Below, piece by piece: positions 12,154-23,554 of a stretch of 64,000 nt of DNA (its first letter is position 1; each line of letters begins with the position of its first letter). The translations under genes and the position numbers were made by a program. The DNA comes from Nymphaea colorata. Its lineage: Eukaryota; Streptophyta; Magnoliopsida; Nymphaeales; Nymphaeaceae. Under the pieces are notes generated by a model. It was given only the letters and a program-made list of their open reading frames with translations, made no database searches and was not told the origin of the DNA. The DNA is taken from contig NC_045143.1 of assembly GCF_008831285.2 (NCBI RefSeq), positions 6,953,503-7,017,502 on the forward strand. Reading direction: 5' to 3'.

Positions 12154-13218
12154 CTATGTCAGAAAATTTAAAAGCATTTAGAACGTGATGTATCTTAGGA
12201 TAGAATAGGCATGAACATAGAATTTGTCCATTTTATTTGGGAACAGGTTGACCATCTAACTGACTCTACCAACAGTGATGACATTCAAATCACAAGATGG
12301 AGAACAAATTACCTTGATTAAATATATATATCCCCTTCCATCTGTGCAGTTGGTCAATTCCATGTCATTAACTAGCTCTGTCTTACAAGTATGGCTGAAA
12401 TTGGTCCATAACTAGATACCATTTGGCTTCACAACAAATGTCTTTCTTCCATTCACAAAGTGAACCTAACTAGTTAATTTGTTTTCACATGTAATCCTTA
12501 ACGTATTTTTTCTTAAAATAAAATCCTAGCTAAGAATTTGTTTCATCTCTGTGAGGCCACAAACTTAAAGGGTTGCAACTTAAAGCAGCCAGCTAGTGTT
12601 TGACAGCCTCACAATGTTTTAAGCATTGTCAGTTCAGAAATTTGTGGAGCAATAGCACCATTCAGCTCACTGTTAGAAAGATCTCTGCAAATGAAATGTC
12701 ATATGGTACATTACTTTCCAAGAAAAACATGGAGGTGACAACCAGTCAGCAGAAGACTCACAAAGTCAATATTCGTGGTGTTGAAGCATTGTCACAGGAC
12801 AGACCATCCCAAGGAGAAATAGGAAGACAAGGATCTCCCCTCCAGTTTTTCTTTTGATCATAGAACACTTTGATTTTCTGAAGAGAAATAACTGCACATA
12901 GAGGATGGAGGATTTACGAAAGGAGAAAAAAAAAGCACAAATGTGTAAGCATTCAATTAAGAAATCCCGACAAAACTTTCTTCCAGATTAGATTCACCAA
13001 AGTTGTTTAATTCACATCGAAAACTGTCAAGCTGGTCTACATTTGGATGCAGTTAACCTTGCAAACTTATTTCTTAAATGAAGTTTCTGTTAGAAATTCA
13101 ATCCTATATTCATGACCATAAGAGAAAGGAACCATAAGTGTCTCTCTGTGTGTGTACGTGCGGACTCAGGCCTGAATCCCCATGTCCGAAAACTTCAACC
13201 AAAGAGGAAAGAGGACTA

Positions 13219-13756
13219 TGTAGAGAGTCATCACCGACTCTCCCACCGACTCTCTTGGGAAGAATCGAGAAGGCGCAAGAGGCTTTGAGCCTCTCCTTTA
13301 AGTCGGTGCTTGTAAAGTCGGTGAAAGACAAAATAATTAAAAAAGAAAAAATAGAAATCGGTGGAAGCTTCATCCACCGACCTCCTCTCCTTATAAATAG
13401 GGACGTTGGGCCATGGTGTGAGTGTGTGAAAAAAAACTGTGAGTTGAGTGTGCTCCATTTGTGAGCTTGTGAGTGTTAGCTCGTGTGTTCACTTCGTGAG
13501 CTCGAGCATTGCAGTTTCAAGTGTGCGCTGCAAGGGCGTTGGGTGTGTTAGCTCGCTGCGTGAGCCGAGGTGAGTTCTCTGGAGTCATCTTTTGTAATAT
13601 CTAGTGTGATAAATAAATAGTTTACATTTTAAAGAATACTTTGTCAAAATTATTATTGAGTATCATTTTGGACGTCGAAACTCTGCTGGATTTTCTCCGA
13701 ATAAATTCGACTTTGTAGCTGAGTTATATTTAGGGCCCGCATTACGTTTCCCAACA
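13219..13756 (+). repeat. 5' LTR of the nested Copia
   Basis: Begins TGTAGAG and ends CCCAACA. It contains a TATA box, TATAAATAG, at 13392-13400, presumably the element's promoter. About 13 bp near the start (an extra CTCCCACCGACT-type repeat) are missing from the 3' LTR. Confidence 0.93.
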
Positions 13757-13832
13757 CGTGGTATCAGAGCAAGGTTTTGTTTGAGGGCTGTTTTACTGGT
13801 GAGATTAATTGGGTCAATTATATTCTGAAATT

Positions 13833-16463
13833 ATGGCGGCATTAGCGGTTGCATTAAATAATATTGAGAAACTTAACAATAACAATTATGGCTATTGGAA
13901 ATCTTGTATGGAGTCGTATTTTCTAGGACAGGAATTATGGGAGATAGTTTTGGGATCAGACACAAATATTCCTGTCGACGAGGAAGCGAAGAAAAAATGG
14001 ATGATCCAAGCAGGGAAAGCGCTATTTGCAATTAAGGTATCTATTGAGAAAGATTTATTAGAGCATATATGTGATGCGAAGACTCCTAAAGAAGCATGGG
14101 ATGCCTTTGCAACGCTATTTTCTAGAGCTAATGATTCCCGCCTATAATTGTTAGAAAATGAATTAGCTACATTAACTCAGGAAAATATGATGATAGCAGA
14201 GTATTTTATGAAGGTTAAAAATATCTGTAGAGAAATTTCTCAAATTGACCCTGAGTCTAAGATTAGTGAGGCTCGTATGCAGAGAAACCCTATTCATGGA
14301 CTTCGTTCAGAATTTGGTAGTTTTATAATTGGTGTTCAAGGCTGGCCAGTTCAACCAACTTTGTTGGAGTTAGAAAATCTCTTGATCAATCAAGAAACAT
14401 TAGCAAAGCAAATGGTCGGGCTTTTTCTCAAGGGAAATAATGAAGAAGCTTTGTTTAATAAGGGTCAGAGATCACGATGTCCAGCTAAGCCAGTCATTAG
14501 GTCTCCAAGTAGGAATATTGATGAAAAGAAAGAGAAAAATGTAGAAAAGAAAACAAGAGAAACTACACAGCAATGAAGACCAAAGAATAAGTGTTTTAGA
14601 TGTGAAAAATTAGGTCATATTGCTCGTGACTGTACAGTCAAAATAAATGAAGGAAATACAGTCACGACGAGTAAGCAATATGGGGGAGCTAACGAGACTG
14701 TACAGAAAAGTTCATTTCTGTACTCAATGGAGGTTAAAGAGGATATTACACAAGAAAGATGCAATTCTGCTCATACAAAACCCGTAGAAGAAAAAGAAGA
14801 AAAGATCAATTATCAAACTGATTGGATAATTGATTCTGGATGCTCAAATCATATGACTGGTGATGAGAGCAAGTTTGTAAGTATGAAAGAATATGATGGA
14901 AATCGAGTTGTTGTTACTGCTAACAACACAAAGCTCCCAGTGGCACATATTGGAGAAGCAAAGGTTGTAGCCAACTTTGGCAAAGACCGGATTTTACGGA
15001 ACGTTTATCATGTTCTAGGAATGACTAAGAATCTGTTGTCTGTGCCACAACTTATAACTTTAGGGCACTATGTTGTGTTCGGCCCAAATGATGTGAAAGT
15101 TTATAAGGATGCAGATGTTCAAGGAACTCCCATGTTTGAAGGGAGCAAAGTTGAGTCAATATATGTCTTGTCCGCAGAAACAACATATATTGACAAAGCA
15201 AAGAAGCATGACACTGCAGATATCTGGCATGAGAGACTCGCTCATGTTGGATACAACAAACTTCGGGAGATGTCTAATAAGGGGCAGTTGATTGACCTGC
15301 TCAAGCTTGAGGTACGAACTGACAAAGTATGCCCAAGATGTCAGTATGGAAAGACGCACAGGAGGCCATACAAAGAATCAAAATATAGAGCTAAAGCGTC
15401 ATTCGAGCTTGTGCATTCAGACGTATTCGGCAAAGTACCAGACCCATCAGTTGGAGGTAAGTGGTATTTTATCACTTTTATTGATGATTTTTCAATGTAT
15501 ACTTGGCTCTATTTTATGAAAGAAAAGTCTGAAGCACTTGAAAAGTTTAAGGAGTTTCACCAAATTGTGCAAAAAGAACTTGGGCATAGAATTCGGTGTC
15601 TACGAACCGATAATGGTGGCGAATATACATCTGACATGTTTATGACATACTTGAGACAACATGGCATTCGAAGACAATTTACATGTGCCTATACGCTACA
15701 GCAAAATGAAGTGGCAGAACGGAAAAATCGTCACATAGCAGAAACATGTCCAAGCATGATGCATGCAAAGAACATGCCACCGAGATTTTGGGCCGAGTGT
15801 GTCAGCACCGCTGTACACGTAATTAATCGACTACCAATGCCGAGATTTAATTTTAAGTCTTCATATGAAATGCTTTATAAAAAGAAGTCATCTGTGAGTT
15901 ATTTTCGAGTATTTGGTTGTGTTTGTTATGTCTTTATATCTAAGCAGCACAGGACTAAGTTTGACAAAAAGGCGCAGAAGTGTGTCTTTGTTGGATATAA
16001 CTCATATCGGAAAGGATGGAGATGTGCTAATCCTAGCACAAGACAAGTTCATGTTTCTCACGACGTCATCTTCGATGAAGCATCGTCGTGGTGGTCAGAA
16101 GAAAAGAAGACGCTTCCAGACTCTCCAGTTCTTGAAAGAGACGTTCAAAACAAAATACAATTTGAGATGAATCGAGGAGAGCCTGAACTTGAAGACACAG
16201 AAGCAAGACAACCAGATAAAGAAGTTCATTGCCCAAGGCAAGAAGAACGTACAGATCCATGGAGAACAGGAGTCAGTCCTCTCCAACAAAGAAGTGCAGA
16301 AGAAGAAAGATCATCACAACTTGAAGAGCCAGAAGGAGCACCGATAGCACTAAGAAGATCGACAAGAATACCAAAACCAAATCCCAAGTATGCAGATGCA
16401 GACTGTGCCATCATGGAAGAGAACGAGCCAGCTTCTTTTGAACTCGCACCAAAGACTTGCTAA
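13833..16463 (+). pseudogene. Copia gag-protease-integrase polyprotein, two internal stops, no RT
   Basis: A single reading frame starts MAALAVALNNIEKLNNNN. Internal stops are a TAA at 14145-14147 and a TGA at 14574-14576. Domains in order: gag; CCHC knuckle CFRCEKLGHIARDC (14592-14633); protease IIDSGCSNHM (about 14825-14855); integrase zinc domain WHERLAHVGY...CPRCQYGK; catalytic core with HSDVF, TDNGGEY and a glutamate in NEVAERKNR (the usual G before V is E). The frame closes with ASFELAPKTC, a sequence that normally leads into reverse transcriptase. The product cannot self-replicate; movement would need RT from another element. Confidence 0.88.
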
Positions 16464-16516
16464 TGCAAACATTCAGTTAAGAGTCATGATTCAAGAGTCG
16501 GTAATGAGGGGGAGAT

Positions 16517-17040
16517 TGTAGAGAGTCATCACCGGCTCTCTTGGGAAGAATCGAGAAGGCGCAAGAGGCTTTGAGCCTCTCCTTTAAGTCGGTGCTTGTA
16601 AAGTCAGTGAAAGAAAAATAATTAAAAAAGAAAAAATAGAAATCGGTGGAAGCTTCATCCATCGACCTCCTCTCCCTATAAATAGGGACGTTGGGCCATG
16701 GTGTGAGTGTGTGAAAAAAAACTGTGAGTTGAGTGTGCTCCATTTGTGAGCTTGTGAGTGTTAGCTCGTGTGTTCACTTCGTGAGCTCGAGCATTGCAGT
16801 TTCAAGTGTGCGCTGCAAGGGCATTGGGTGTGTTAGCTCGCTGCGTGAGCCGAGGTGAGTTCTCTGGAGTCATCTTTTGTAATATCTAGTGTGATAAATA
16901 AATAGTTTACATTTTAAAGAATACTTTGTCAAAATTATTATTGAGTATCATTTTGGACGTCGAAACTTTGCTGGATTTTCTTCGCATAAATTCGAGTTTG
17001 TAATGAGTTATATTTAGGGCCCGCATTACGTTTCCCAACA
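16517..17040 (+). repeat. 3' LTR of the nested Copia
   Basis: A 524-bp LTR, nearly identical to 13219-13756, preceded by the purine-rich tract and followed by TSD GACTA. TATAAATAG at 16677-16685. Confidence 0.93.
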
Positions 17041-19515
17041 GACTACCCTTGATTCTGTCATTGATAAAAGAAAGGAAATAAAAGGAAACACATGACTTGT
17101 AGGGAACGAAATGCAATGTATCTTGAAGCACAAAATAAGATACATAAGACTTACGTGGTTCAGGTTAGGTATAAAAACAAAATGTTAAGGCAATCTACCT
17201 TCTCTACCGGCGGTTGCAGAGCCGTTGAATGTAAGCGCTTTGTAGATCTCAAGGAATTGAGGACTGCACCCTCGTCCGAAGCATTGACCGATTGTATGGA
17301 GAATGAGTACTGGGAGGCAATTAGATCATAGATGACTACTTGAGTACAAAACACTGCTATCCAGGTAGGAAACTGAGGTATTGCCCCAGACCTGGCCATT
17401 CATCAGAACGTTCATAAGCCTCGATTGGGCGTTGGCCGGTCGCACTACGTCGGCGAACTCCAAGTAGAGGTAGAACATGTCGTCAACTCCCCCAGTCCAA
17501 TTGACCAAGATCACATCCTTCGAGTAGACAGCAGTTTGCATGACGACCGACGGCATCCCAAACATTGGGTCACCAGACTCGCTCACTGTTTCAGTTGTGT
17601 TGAAGGGAGTCCCATAGCCGTCGTAGTCTGGCGACCATATGCGATCAAAGCGGTCGTCCGGGTACCTGCCGCATTCAGTAATTTACATCTAAAACGTTAG
17701 ATTATGCTGGAGAAAAACGATGAAGGATCGTATATTTTTCAAAATTTTAGCCAAATAGACGTGAGCTACATGGAGTAAAACCCAGATTTTGATTCTTAAA
17801 TTGTTTGTTTCAATATTTAAAGTAGAATTTCATAAAACCTGAAATATCGACGATACAAAATTCCGGAACATCTGAAAGTATGTCCTACCAGAAACAGGCC
17901 ATTCATGTGATAATTGTAGCAGTTGTTTGTTTCCTTTTAATTACAAGAACACGCTTAGCATTAGGAGAAATAACACAAATCACCAATCACTTTCGAAACC
18001 GAATAAATAGGCATTTGACTTTTGAGAGAAATTCCCGAAGAACCACGTACTAACAGTAACTATTAACATGTCATGTAAAATGACCAAAGTAGTCTTTGTA
18101 AAGAATTACCCATAAAAGAATTGCTTTTGAGAAGCGCGCTTACTTTTGTTATTCTACACCAAAGCTTAACACTTTTGTTACTATCTGGCATTTTGATAAC
18201 TTCCCTTGAAAATTCATGAGTTCCTAGTTATTCAAATCTTAAAGTTAAAACGATGGTTACTTTGGTTGTCTTTCTTTTTCTTTGACGCTGTTGTACGAAA
18301 CCATATGGAATACATCTATCTATCACAACTAAATTGGCACAACTAGGATTTAAGATTTACGCTTCAATAAGTACCCCAAGGGTTGTTATTTGAAGGGGAG
18401 AAAAAGAGCAAGTGAAGAACAACTCACGCAGTTTCTGTCGTGGTCCCAGCATCTACTCGCATGAATGTTTTCAAAGCGAGGGAGAGCGAGCTATTGGCAG
18501 GGGCATACATGTCTGCATTGAGTGGCCAGAGCTTCAAATAAGAAATGAAAGGTGTTCCGTTTCCTGTTCTCACGAGGCACACAAACAGGTAGCTTGCCTC
18601 TGCTTGGACGACCAACTCCGGCCGGAACGGGGTATTGTTATCGGTCAAGTTCACGGTGTCCCAAAAGTTCACACCAAGATAGAGATCAAAGCTTGGCAGT
18701 GTGTTGAGGCCGTCATAATTTCCGTACAGGAAGGAAGCCCGGATAATGTACTTGTCACCAATAGTTGCCGGCAGCTGATAGCAGTTTCTTGTGTAGTTTG
18801 GGAAGGATCTCACCGTGTAGTATCCCTTGTTGGTGCCACTCGTTAGGCCGCCGGATTCTATCTGAATGTTCACCCCACTGTCAATGAACCCGTCGTCGGA
18901 GACGTAGGTGAGGTTGTGCGACAGATATAAAGTAATTGGCAGTCTCGCTTAGTCCACAATCGATGCTGATAAACCCTGCCACCCATGTTAAAGTGCAGAA
19001 AAATGAATGACACTTTTAAAACATAAAACAGATTAACTAGAACCAAGCGTAGTATTGAACACTACAATGGTTGCCAGAATTGCCTAAAATTTTATTTCTT
19101 GATCAGAAATAAGGAAAATCGCCCACAAAACGACTGAGAAAGTTATTTGGTCTTTAAGCACAGAGCTTCGCCTTGCGATTCACCGACTGAACCTTAATTT
19201 AGCGCCTGGTCTGCAACTTCTGCTGTAAAATCGTTATCATCGTCAAACATATGAAGACCTCTTCCCTCCCAACATTATCTAAAGCAGACTATATCTACAT
19301 GACACAAGAAAAAGGAATTGCAGGTAAAAGTTTGCGTCTTCAGAGAAGGTTCAACAGCCTTCCTTTAACTAGATTATTAGGAGTTCACCGCAGAACAGGT
19401 GTGGAAGACTCTTGAGTACTCAACGAAGAGAAAGCGTGAAACCTCTTTGTGCTCCTGCTATTGAGAGGGCAGCCGCACAACAGAGCAGAAACGAGAAATT
19501 ATGTGCATCCATCAT

Positions 19516-21453
19516 CTTCTCAGCAACTTAATTTCCTATCTCTTCTAAGAAGATCAGAGCCTCGGAAGGCATGACCATCAGATGAACTAAAATGAAGGAA
19601 ATCCTCTGCCTTCTTTAATAAGTGTGGAGAGATGAAGGGAGGATCTACAGATGAACTAGAACGAACCCAGTGCTGGTGGTTGACTCATTTGGCTGGTCCA
19701 GCATCGCTGAGTTCAACTCTCTAATATTGCGCCAAGCTGTAACTGACGTCTTGTAATATTGCGCCAAGCTGTAACTGACGTCTTGAAACCGGCAAGACCA
19801 TGTGAAGCAGAAGACGGGTCATGCATAGTAATTGAATAATTTTTACAGTACTCGCCTTTCCTACTATGGCCAAATCATACTGCCAGTGCTGCAGTGTGGG
19901 AGGGGTGCCCAGGGAGACTAGCTTTCATTTCTGTCTTCTTCTTTCACATCGTTTGGATGGATAATTGCAGTTGCTTCTTCCTCGGTTATGTGAACTTTTA
20001 AAATAGGATGCATCAGCTGAAGGAGATATGAGTACACAAGTGGAAGATAAAAGAGAATAAATGAGCAATAATTAGCTGCAAGCTTCTTTTTAACGACATC
20101 ATGTTAAACCAGGGGCGGAGGCAGGTCAAGTCTCGGTGGATGGAGCTCACTTTTTGAAATGTTAATTTATTGTTGAAACTTGAGTAAGCTTGGGTTAAGT
20201 TATATGGAGTATCCCCACTAGGTTTGGGTCACTATACTATAGTCTATTAAAAATTTCTTAACTATATATTTAGTGCGACTCCACCATGAGTAAAACCCAT
20301 TTGTCACCCAAGAGACTAGAGAAAACCATTCTGGAGATGAGAGGCCTGATAACAGTTGGTTTTGACCTCCAACACCTCCAGTTAGAGACTATAAAACTTT
20401 GAAGTAAAAGCATTGGAGAGTAAACAAGAGAAAAATAGCTTAATTAACGTGTCATCTAGGTCACACAGGTGCGGGTACGATACAAGTAGAGAGTGAATCT
20501 GATTAGACTCCTGTCACTCTAAACTTAATCTCAATCTTCTATATCAAACCATGATCCATGCCAATCTAACATGATACCTCAAAGCATATGGTTTAAGGGC
20601 TCGTTTTTTTCCTAGAAATGAAAAATTTGATACAATCTGAACGATTCTCTTTTGTCTCACCTTGAACCGATGAACCATGTTGAAGCCCATCATGCGCTGT
20701 CTTAGACGAGTTGTATATTGAGAGGGAGGGAGAGATGGCCAACTTTAGCCCTGTATCGAAAATATCCAAGAAAATCAAATAGCATATAATCTTGTGGGCA
20801 AGGCCTCATGCCCTCACCACACAGCAGCGTACACCTCCCACTTCGGCAGTGGAAGACCGTCGGAAGAAAGGGATCAGGTTATATCGGCCACGTATCCGTG
20901 TGACTTAGCCCGTCACAGTCTGTATGTTTGTTTTTCTATATGCTTCAGATGTTACATCACAACATATTAATAAATGAGCTCAACACACAGACCCGTAGCA
21001 AGAAATATAAAAACTATCGCCTATAAATTGACCTTTTCAAAAAGGAATCTGTTTTTAAGCAGAAAAATGTATGAAGATTCAAAAATTTGTTTAAACTACA
21101 TCCAAGCTGTTGCTTCTTTATTACTCTCATTAATCATGTGCATTGATTCTCTCTCTCCCTCTCTATCTATCTCTATTTAAGTATACTTTTCAACTACTTA
21201 GTTCCAAATATGTTAAACCCAACTCAAATTGTAACTATTCTCTAGTCTTTAATAACTAAATATGATGTTATACTTATCAATTTAAGAATCTTGTCATTTG
21301 AAGAGAACGGGTACTGCATGCCCACATTTTTTTTAAAGAAATTTAATTTGTTGACTATCTAGAGTCACTCCGTGCACAATTTTCTCAAGTCAATTTTTTT
21401 TTCTTTCTAATCTGAAAGAAAATATTATTTTCAAAACGTTATGAGCAACATAT
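19516..21453. other. 5' flank of paralogue 2, no gene seen
   Basis: Contains a perfect 32-bp tandem duplication (19722-19785) whose unit carries TGACGTC. Further right, 21090-21365 matches the region upstream of paralogue 1 (about 4690-5095), evidence that the duplication block reached more than 1.5 kb upstream of the start codon. No supported ORF. Confidence 0.7.
19722..19785. promoter_or_regulatory. 32-bp perfect tandem duplication with TGACGTC motifs upstream of paralogue 2
   Basis: Two identical 32-bp units (19722-19753, 19754-19785), each with AACTGACGTCTTG, lie about 210-270 bp upstream of the start codon. TGACGTC is a known plant bZIP/TGA-factor core. A single TGACGTC also occurs about 370 bp upstream of paralogue 3 (around 37081). 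The repeat is seen directly; the regulatory role is inference. Confidence 0.45.
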
Positions 21454-21856
21454 TGTTGGGATTTTCCCATCTGGATAGTCCTGCGTCGATACGGGTCCAT
21501 ATCCGTTTCGGACCCTTAAGTATAAACACATGTGTCTTGTGATGGTGTGAGACACATCAAGTTTTTACCGTCTGGGTAATCGGTCCCCTTAGCCATACGT
21601 GAATTGCTTGTCCCCATCACTGGGCTGTTATGGTTGAGCAGAGAAACCCATTGCCGCCACCGCGGCTACCTCCGCAGGGGAACGACTCTATGGGGACTGT
21701 AGCCGTTCTTCCCACAGCCGCCGACATTCAGTCGGCGGTCGCCTCTACAGGTTCTTCTTCCGCCTTATATGAAACCACATGAATCATGAATGTTTCTCTT
21801 TCGAATTTTTTCATTTTCGTTTGTGCGCTATCTAGATTTCTAGCAAAGCTCCAACA
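21454..21856 (+). repeat. 5' LTR of the 21-28 kb Copia
   Basis: A 403-bp LTR from TGTTGGG to TCCAACA, near-identical to the 3' copy. GTATAAACAC at about 21521-21530 is a plausible TATA region. Confidence 0.93.
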
Positions 21857-21857
21857 A

Positions 21858-21873
21858 TGGGTTATGGGCCCAC
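21858..21873 (+). promoter_or_regulatory. Primer-binding site matching the anticodon arm of initiator tRNA-Met
   Basis: The 16 bases TGGGTTATGGGCCCAC directly after the 5' LTR are the exact complement of the anticodon stem-loop of plant initiator tRNA-Met (GUGGGCCCAUAACCCA), and the match continues imperfectly for about 10 bases. Other Copia elements in this window use the tRNA 3' end instead. Drosophila copia is known to prime from an internally cleaved half of the same tRNA. The match is made from remembered wheat/plant tRNA sequence. Confidence 0.75.
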
Positions 21874-23554
21874 ACCACGATTCCTCTGCGCGTTTCCCTT
21901 TGCATTCTGTTTTCACGCAAAGAGAATAGGGCAGAAATGTGGAAAGAGGGCGACGGCCTCCATCGCGTGGGTGATGGAAGCCTTCGGTTCTGTTTTGAGG
22001 GAAAGGGGATGGCAGGGAGTTGGGCGACGGAAAAGCACGGGGCCGGCGGTTTCGGCGGCATGGCGGGCAGCCACCGCCGTTTTGGGCGATTGCCGGCGTC
22101 CATCCATCTGTGTCTGCCCGTTTTCTCTTTCAATCTCTGAAGGAACCAACAGAGGAGGGCAGAGGAGCGGGAGAAAGTGCTTCGCCCGATTCCGGCACCC
22201 ACCTCCAAATCTCCACCGTCGGGCTCTTCCCCGTCGCCGGACGGCGCCGTTAGACTTGCCGGCGCCCACCCATAGCCTGTCGGAGGACGTTTCCGCCGTT
22301 CCCTGCCGTTCGGCGTATGGCAGACGAGCGGCGGTTTCAGTTTCCCTGAAACCGCTCGCTAGGTCGAGCGGGAGTGGGTGGGTCGGACCCGGGTCGGGTC
22401 ATGTTGACCCGACCCGGATTCATAAACGTTTTTAAAAAAAAAAAAAAAATCTCTTCATTACGCTCGACCTCCGCCCGCCCGCTTTGATTTCAAACTTTTC
22501 GGATCGGGTCGGGTCCGGTTGGACCCGATCCGTATCCATTCGGTCTGATTTTATAAACTGAATCGATTCGGTCCGTTTCTGAACCGATACGGTTCGTTTC
22601 AGGACCGGTTCGGGCTTTTAGAGACCGATTCGGTCCATTTAAGGACCGATTCGGGCCGTTTCAGAACTGGTTCGGGCATTTTAGGACCGATTCAGATCTT
22701 TTCTGGACCGATTCAGTTGTTTTTCAGACCGGTTCATTCGGTTTTAGAACCGGTTTGGGCCTTTTTGAACCGATTCAGAGTCGTTTGAAACCGGTTCTTT
22801 TCCTTTTCAGACCGGTTCATCTAGTTTTCCACCGGTTCGGTCTATTTAGGACTGATACGGGACCGGTTCTAAGCTAGAGGGAGCTGGTATATGTGTTTTT
22901 ATGCCCATTTAAAGTAATTAATGGATTGGTTCGATCATATTAGATCGATACGGGACCAATTCATTATGTTTTATGGAGCTTTAATGAATAATTTAGATAG
23001 CATTAAGTTGATTATGCAGAAATGATTAATGTGATTCGTGTATTTCATTTTAAATGTGTTATTGTGACATATTATATTTTTGTATCATGTTTTGTTTAGG
23101 ATTATGCTAAGGTTAAATTTTATTGCATGATCATAAAGTTGTATGATAACGCTAATGTAAGGAGTCTATGATTAGTTAAATCATGTTATACCTCACCAAA
23201 GTGACTACGCATGATTTAAAGGCACATTAGTGTTTCATGTTGTACTTGTTTTCATTTGAAGTAGCATAATTACCCAAACGTAGTGTGTTGTGTTCAAGAG
23301 AATAAGTAGAGTAAAATAGGAAAATAGATCCTTACATAGTTCTGTCATTTTACACCCAAAGGTGTTATGCTTAACTATAGTTTGGATTTACATTTCCTAG
23401 TTTTACTAGATAAAGTTAAGACGGAATACATGTGTGTATTAGGTATATTACCAAAGTAGTATCCTAATGACCCCGGGTATTTGTCTTGGAAATAGTAAAC
23501 ATAAAGAGCCTTTTATTTGGTTTACTGTTCCATATGGTTTGTCTCATATAATGC
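21874..23554 (+). other. Long 5' leader of the Copia: GC-rich block then degenerate ACCGGTTCGG array
   Basis: Positions 21880-22435 are GC-rich with incidental ORFs in both strands, none resembling a known protein. After an A-tract near 22434-22449, about 22500-22880 holds many imperfect units built on GACCGATTCGG/GACCGGTTCGG separated by TTTT-rich spacers, spaced roughly 20-24 bp. The rest is AT-rich. No coding function is supported. Confidence 0.7.

Larger units (their letters stand above)
13219..17040 (+). mobile_element. Copia LTR retrotransposon lacking RT-RNase H, nested in paralogue 2
   Basis: A 3822-bp element with a perfect 5-bp TSD GACTA (13214-13218 and 17041-17045), 5' LTR 13219-13756, tRNA-Met primer site TGGTATCAGAGC (13759-13770), gag-protease-integrase frame 13833-16463, purine tract GAGGGGGAGA and 3' LTR 16517-17040. 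Autonomous Copia elements are usually near 5 kb; here the frame ends within the integrase-RT linker and the 3' LTR follows within about 55 bp, so RT and RNase H are absent. It lies antisense to the host gene. The LTRs are close to identical apart from a short indel near their 5' ends, suggesting fairly recent insertion. Confidence 0.95.
10137..19515 (-). pseudogene. RLK paralogue 2: malectin-LRR receptor-like kinase pseudogene with nested Copia
   Basis: Exons (minus): 19443-19515 signal peptide; 18428-18975 and 17199-17665 malectin-like halves; 12762-12891 LRR region with WRGDPCLP; 12613-12684 LRR; 11888-12153 kinase N lobe ([17 protein letters not shown]); 11670-11796; 11385-11447; 11091-11280 (catalytic loop and DFG); 10137-10569 kinase C lobe to stop. 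Damage against the intact paralogues: a +1 frameshift early in exon 2 (near 18920); in exon 3 a 4-nt insertion (near 17330) and later a 1-nt deletion (near 17250), with a stop between; no recognisable LRR3, LRR4 or TM exon between 12154 and 12612; and the catalytic loop reads [10 protein letters not shown], with Glu for the catalytic Asp of HRD. DFG and the P-loop lysine are kept. The kinase exons remain open, so decay is concentrated in the ectodomain. A Copia interrupts the intron between exon 3 and the LRR exons. Confidence 0.85.

Noticed and set aside
12154..12612. Possible TM/LRR exon remnants of paralogue 2 (for example a weak resemblance near 12330-12360)
   Set aside because: No hydrophobic segment or LRR consensus with splice sites could be read; reported as missing.
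21857..22435. 192-codon ORF starting at the LTR/primer-site junction, with overlapping minus-strand ORFs
   Set aside because: Its start lies in the primer-binding site, its composition is just GC-rich, open frames exist in both strands and no domain is recognisable. Treated as Copia leader.
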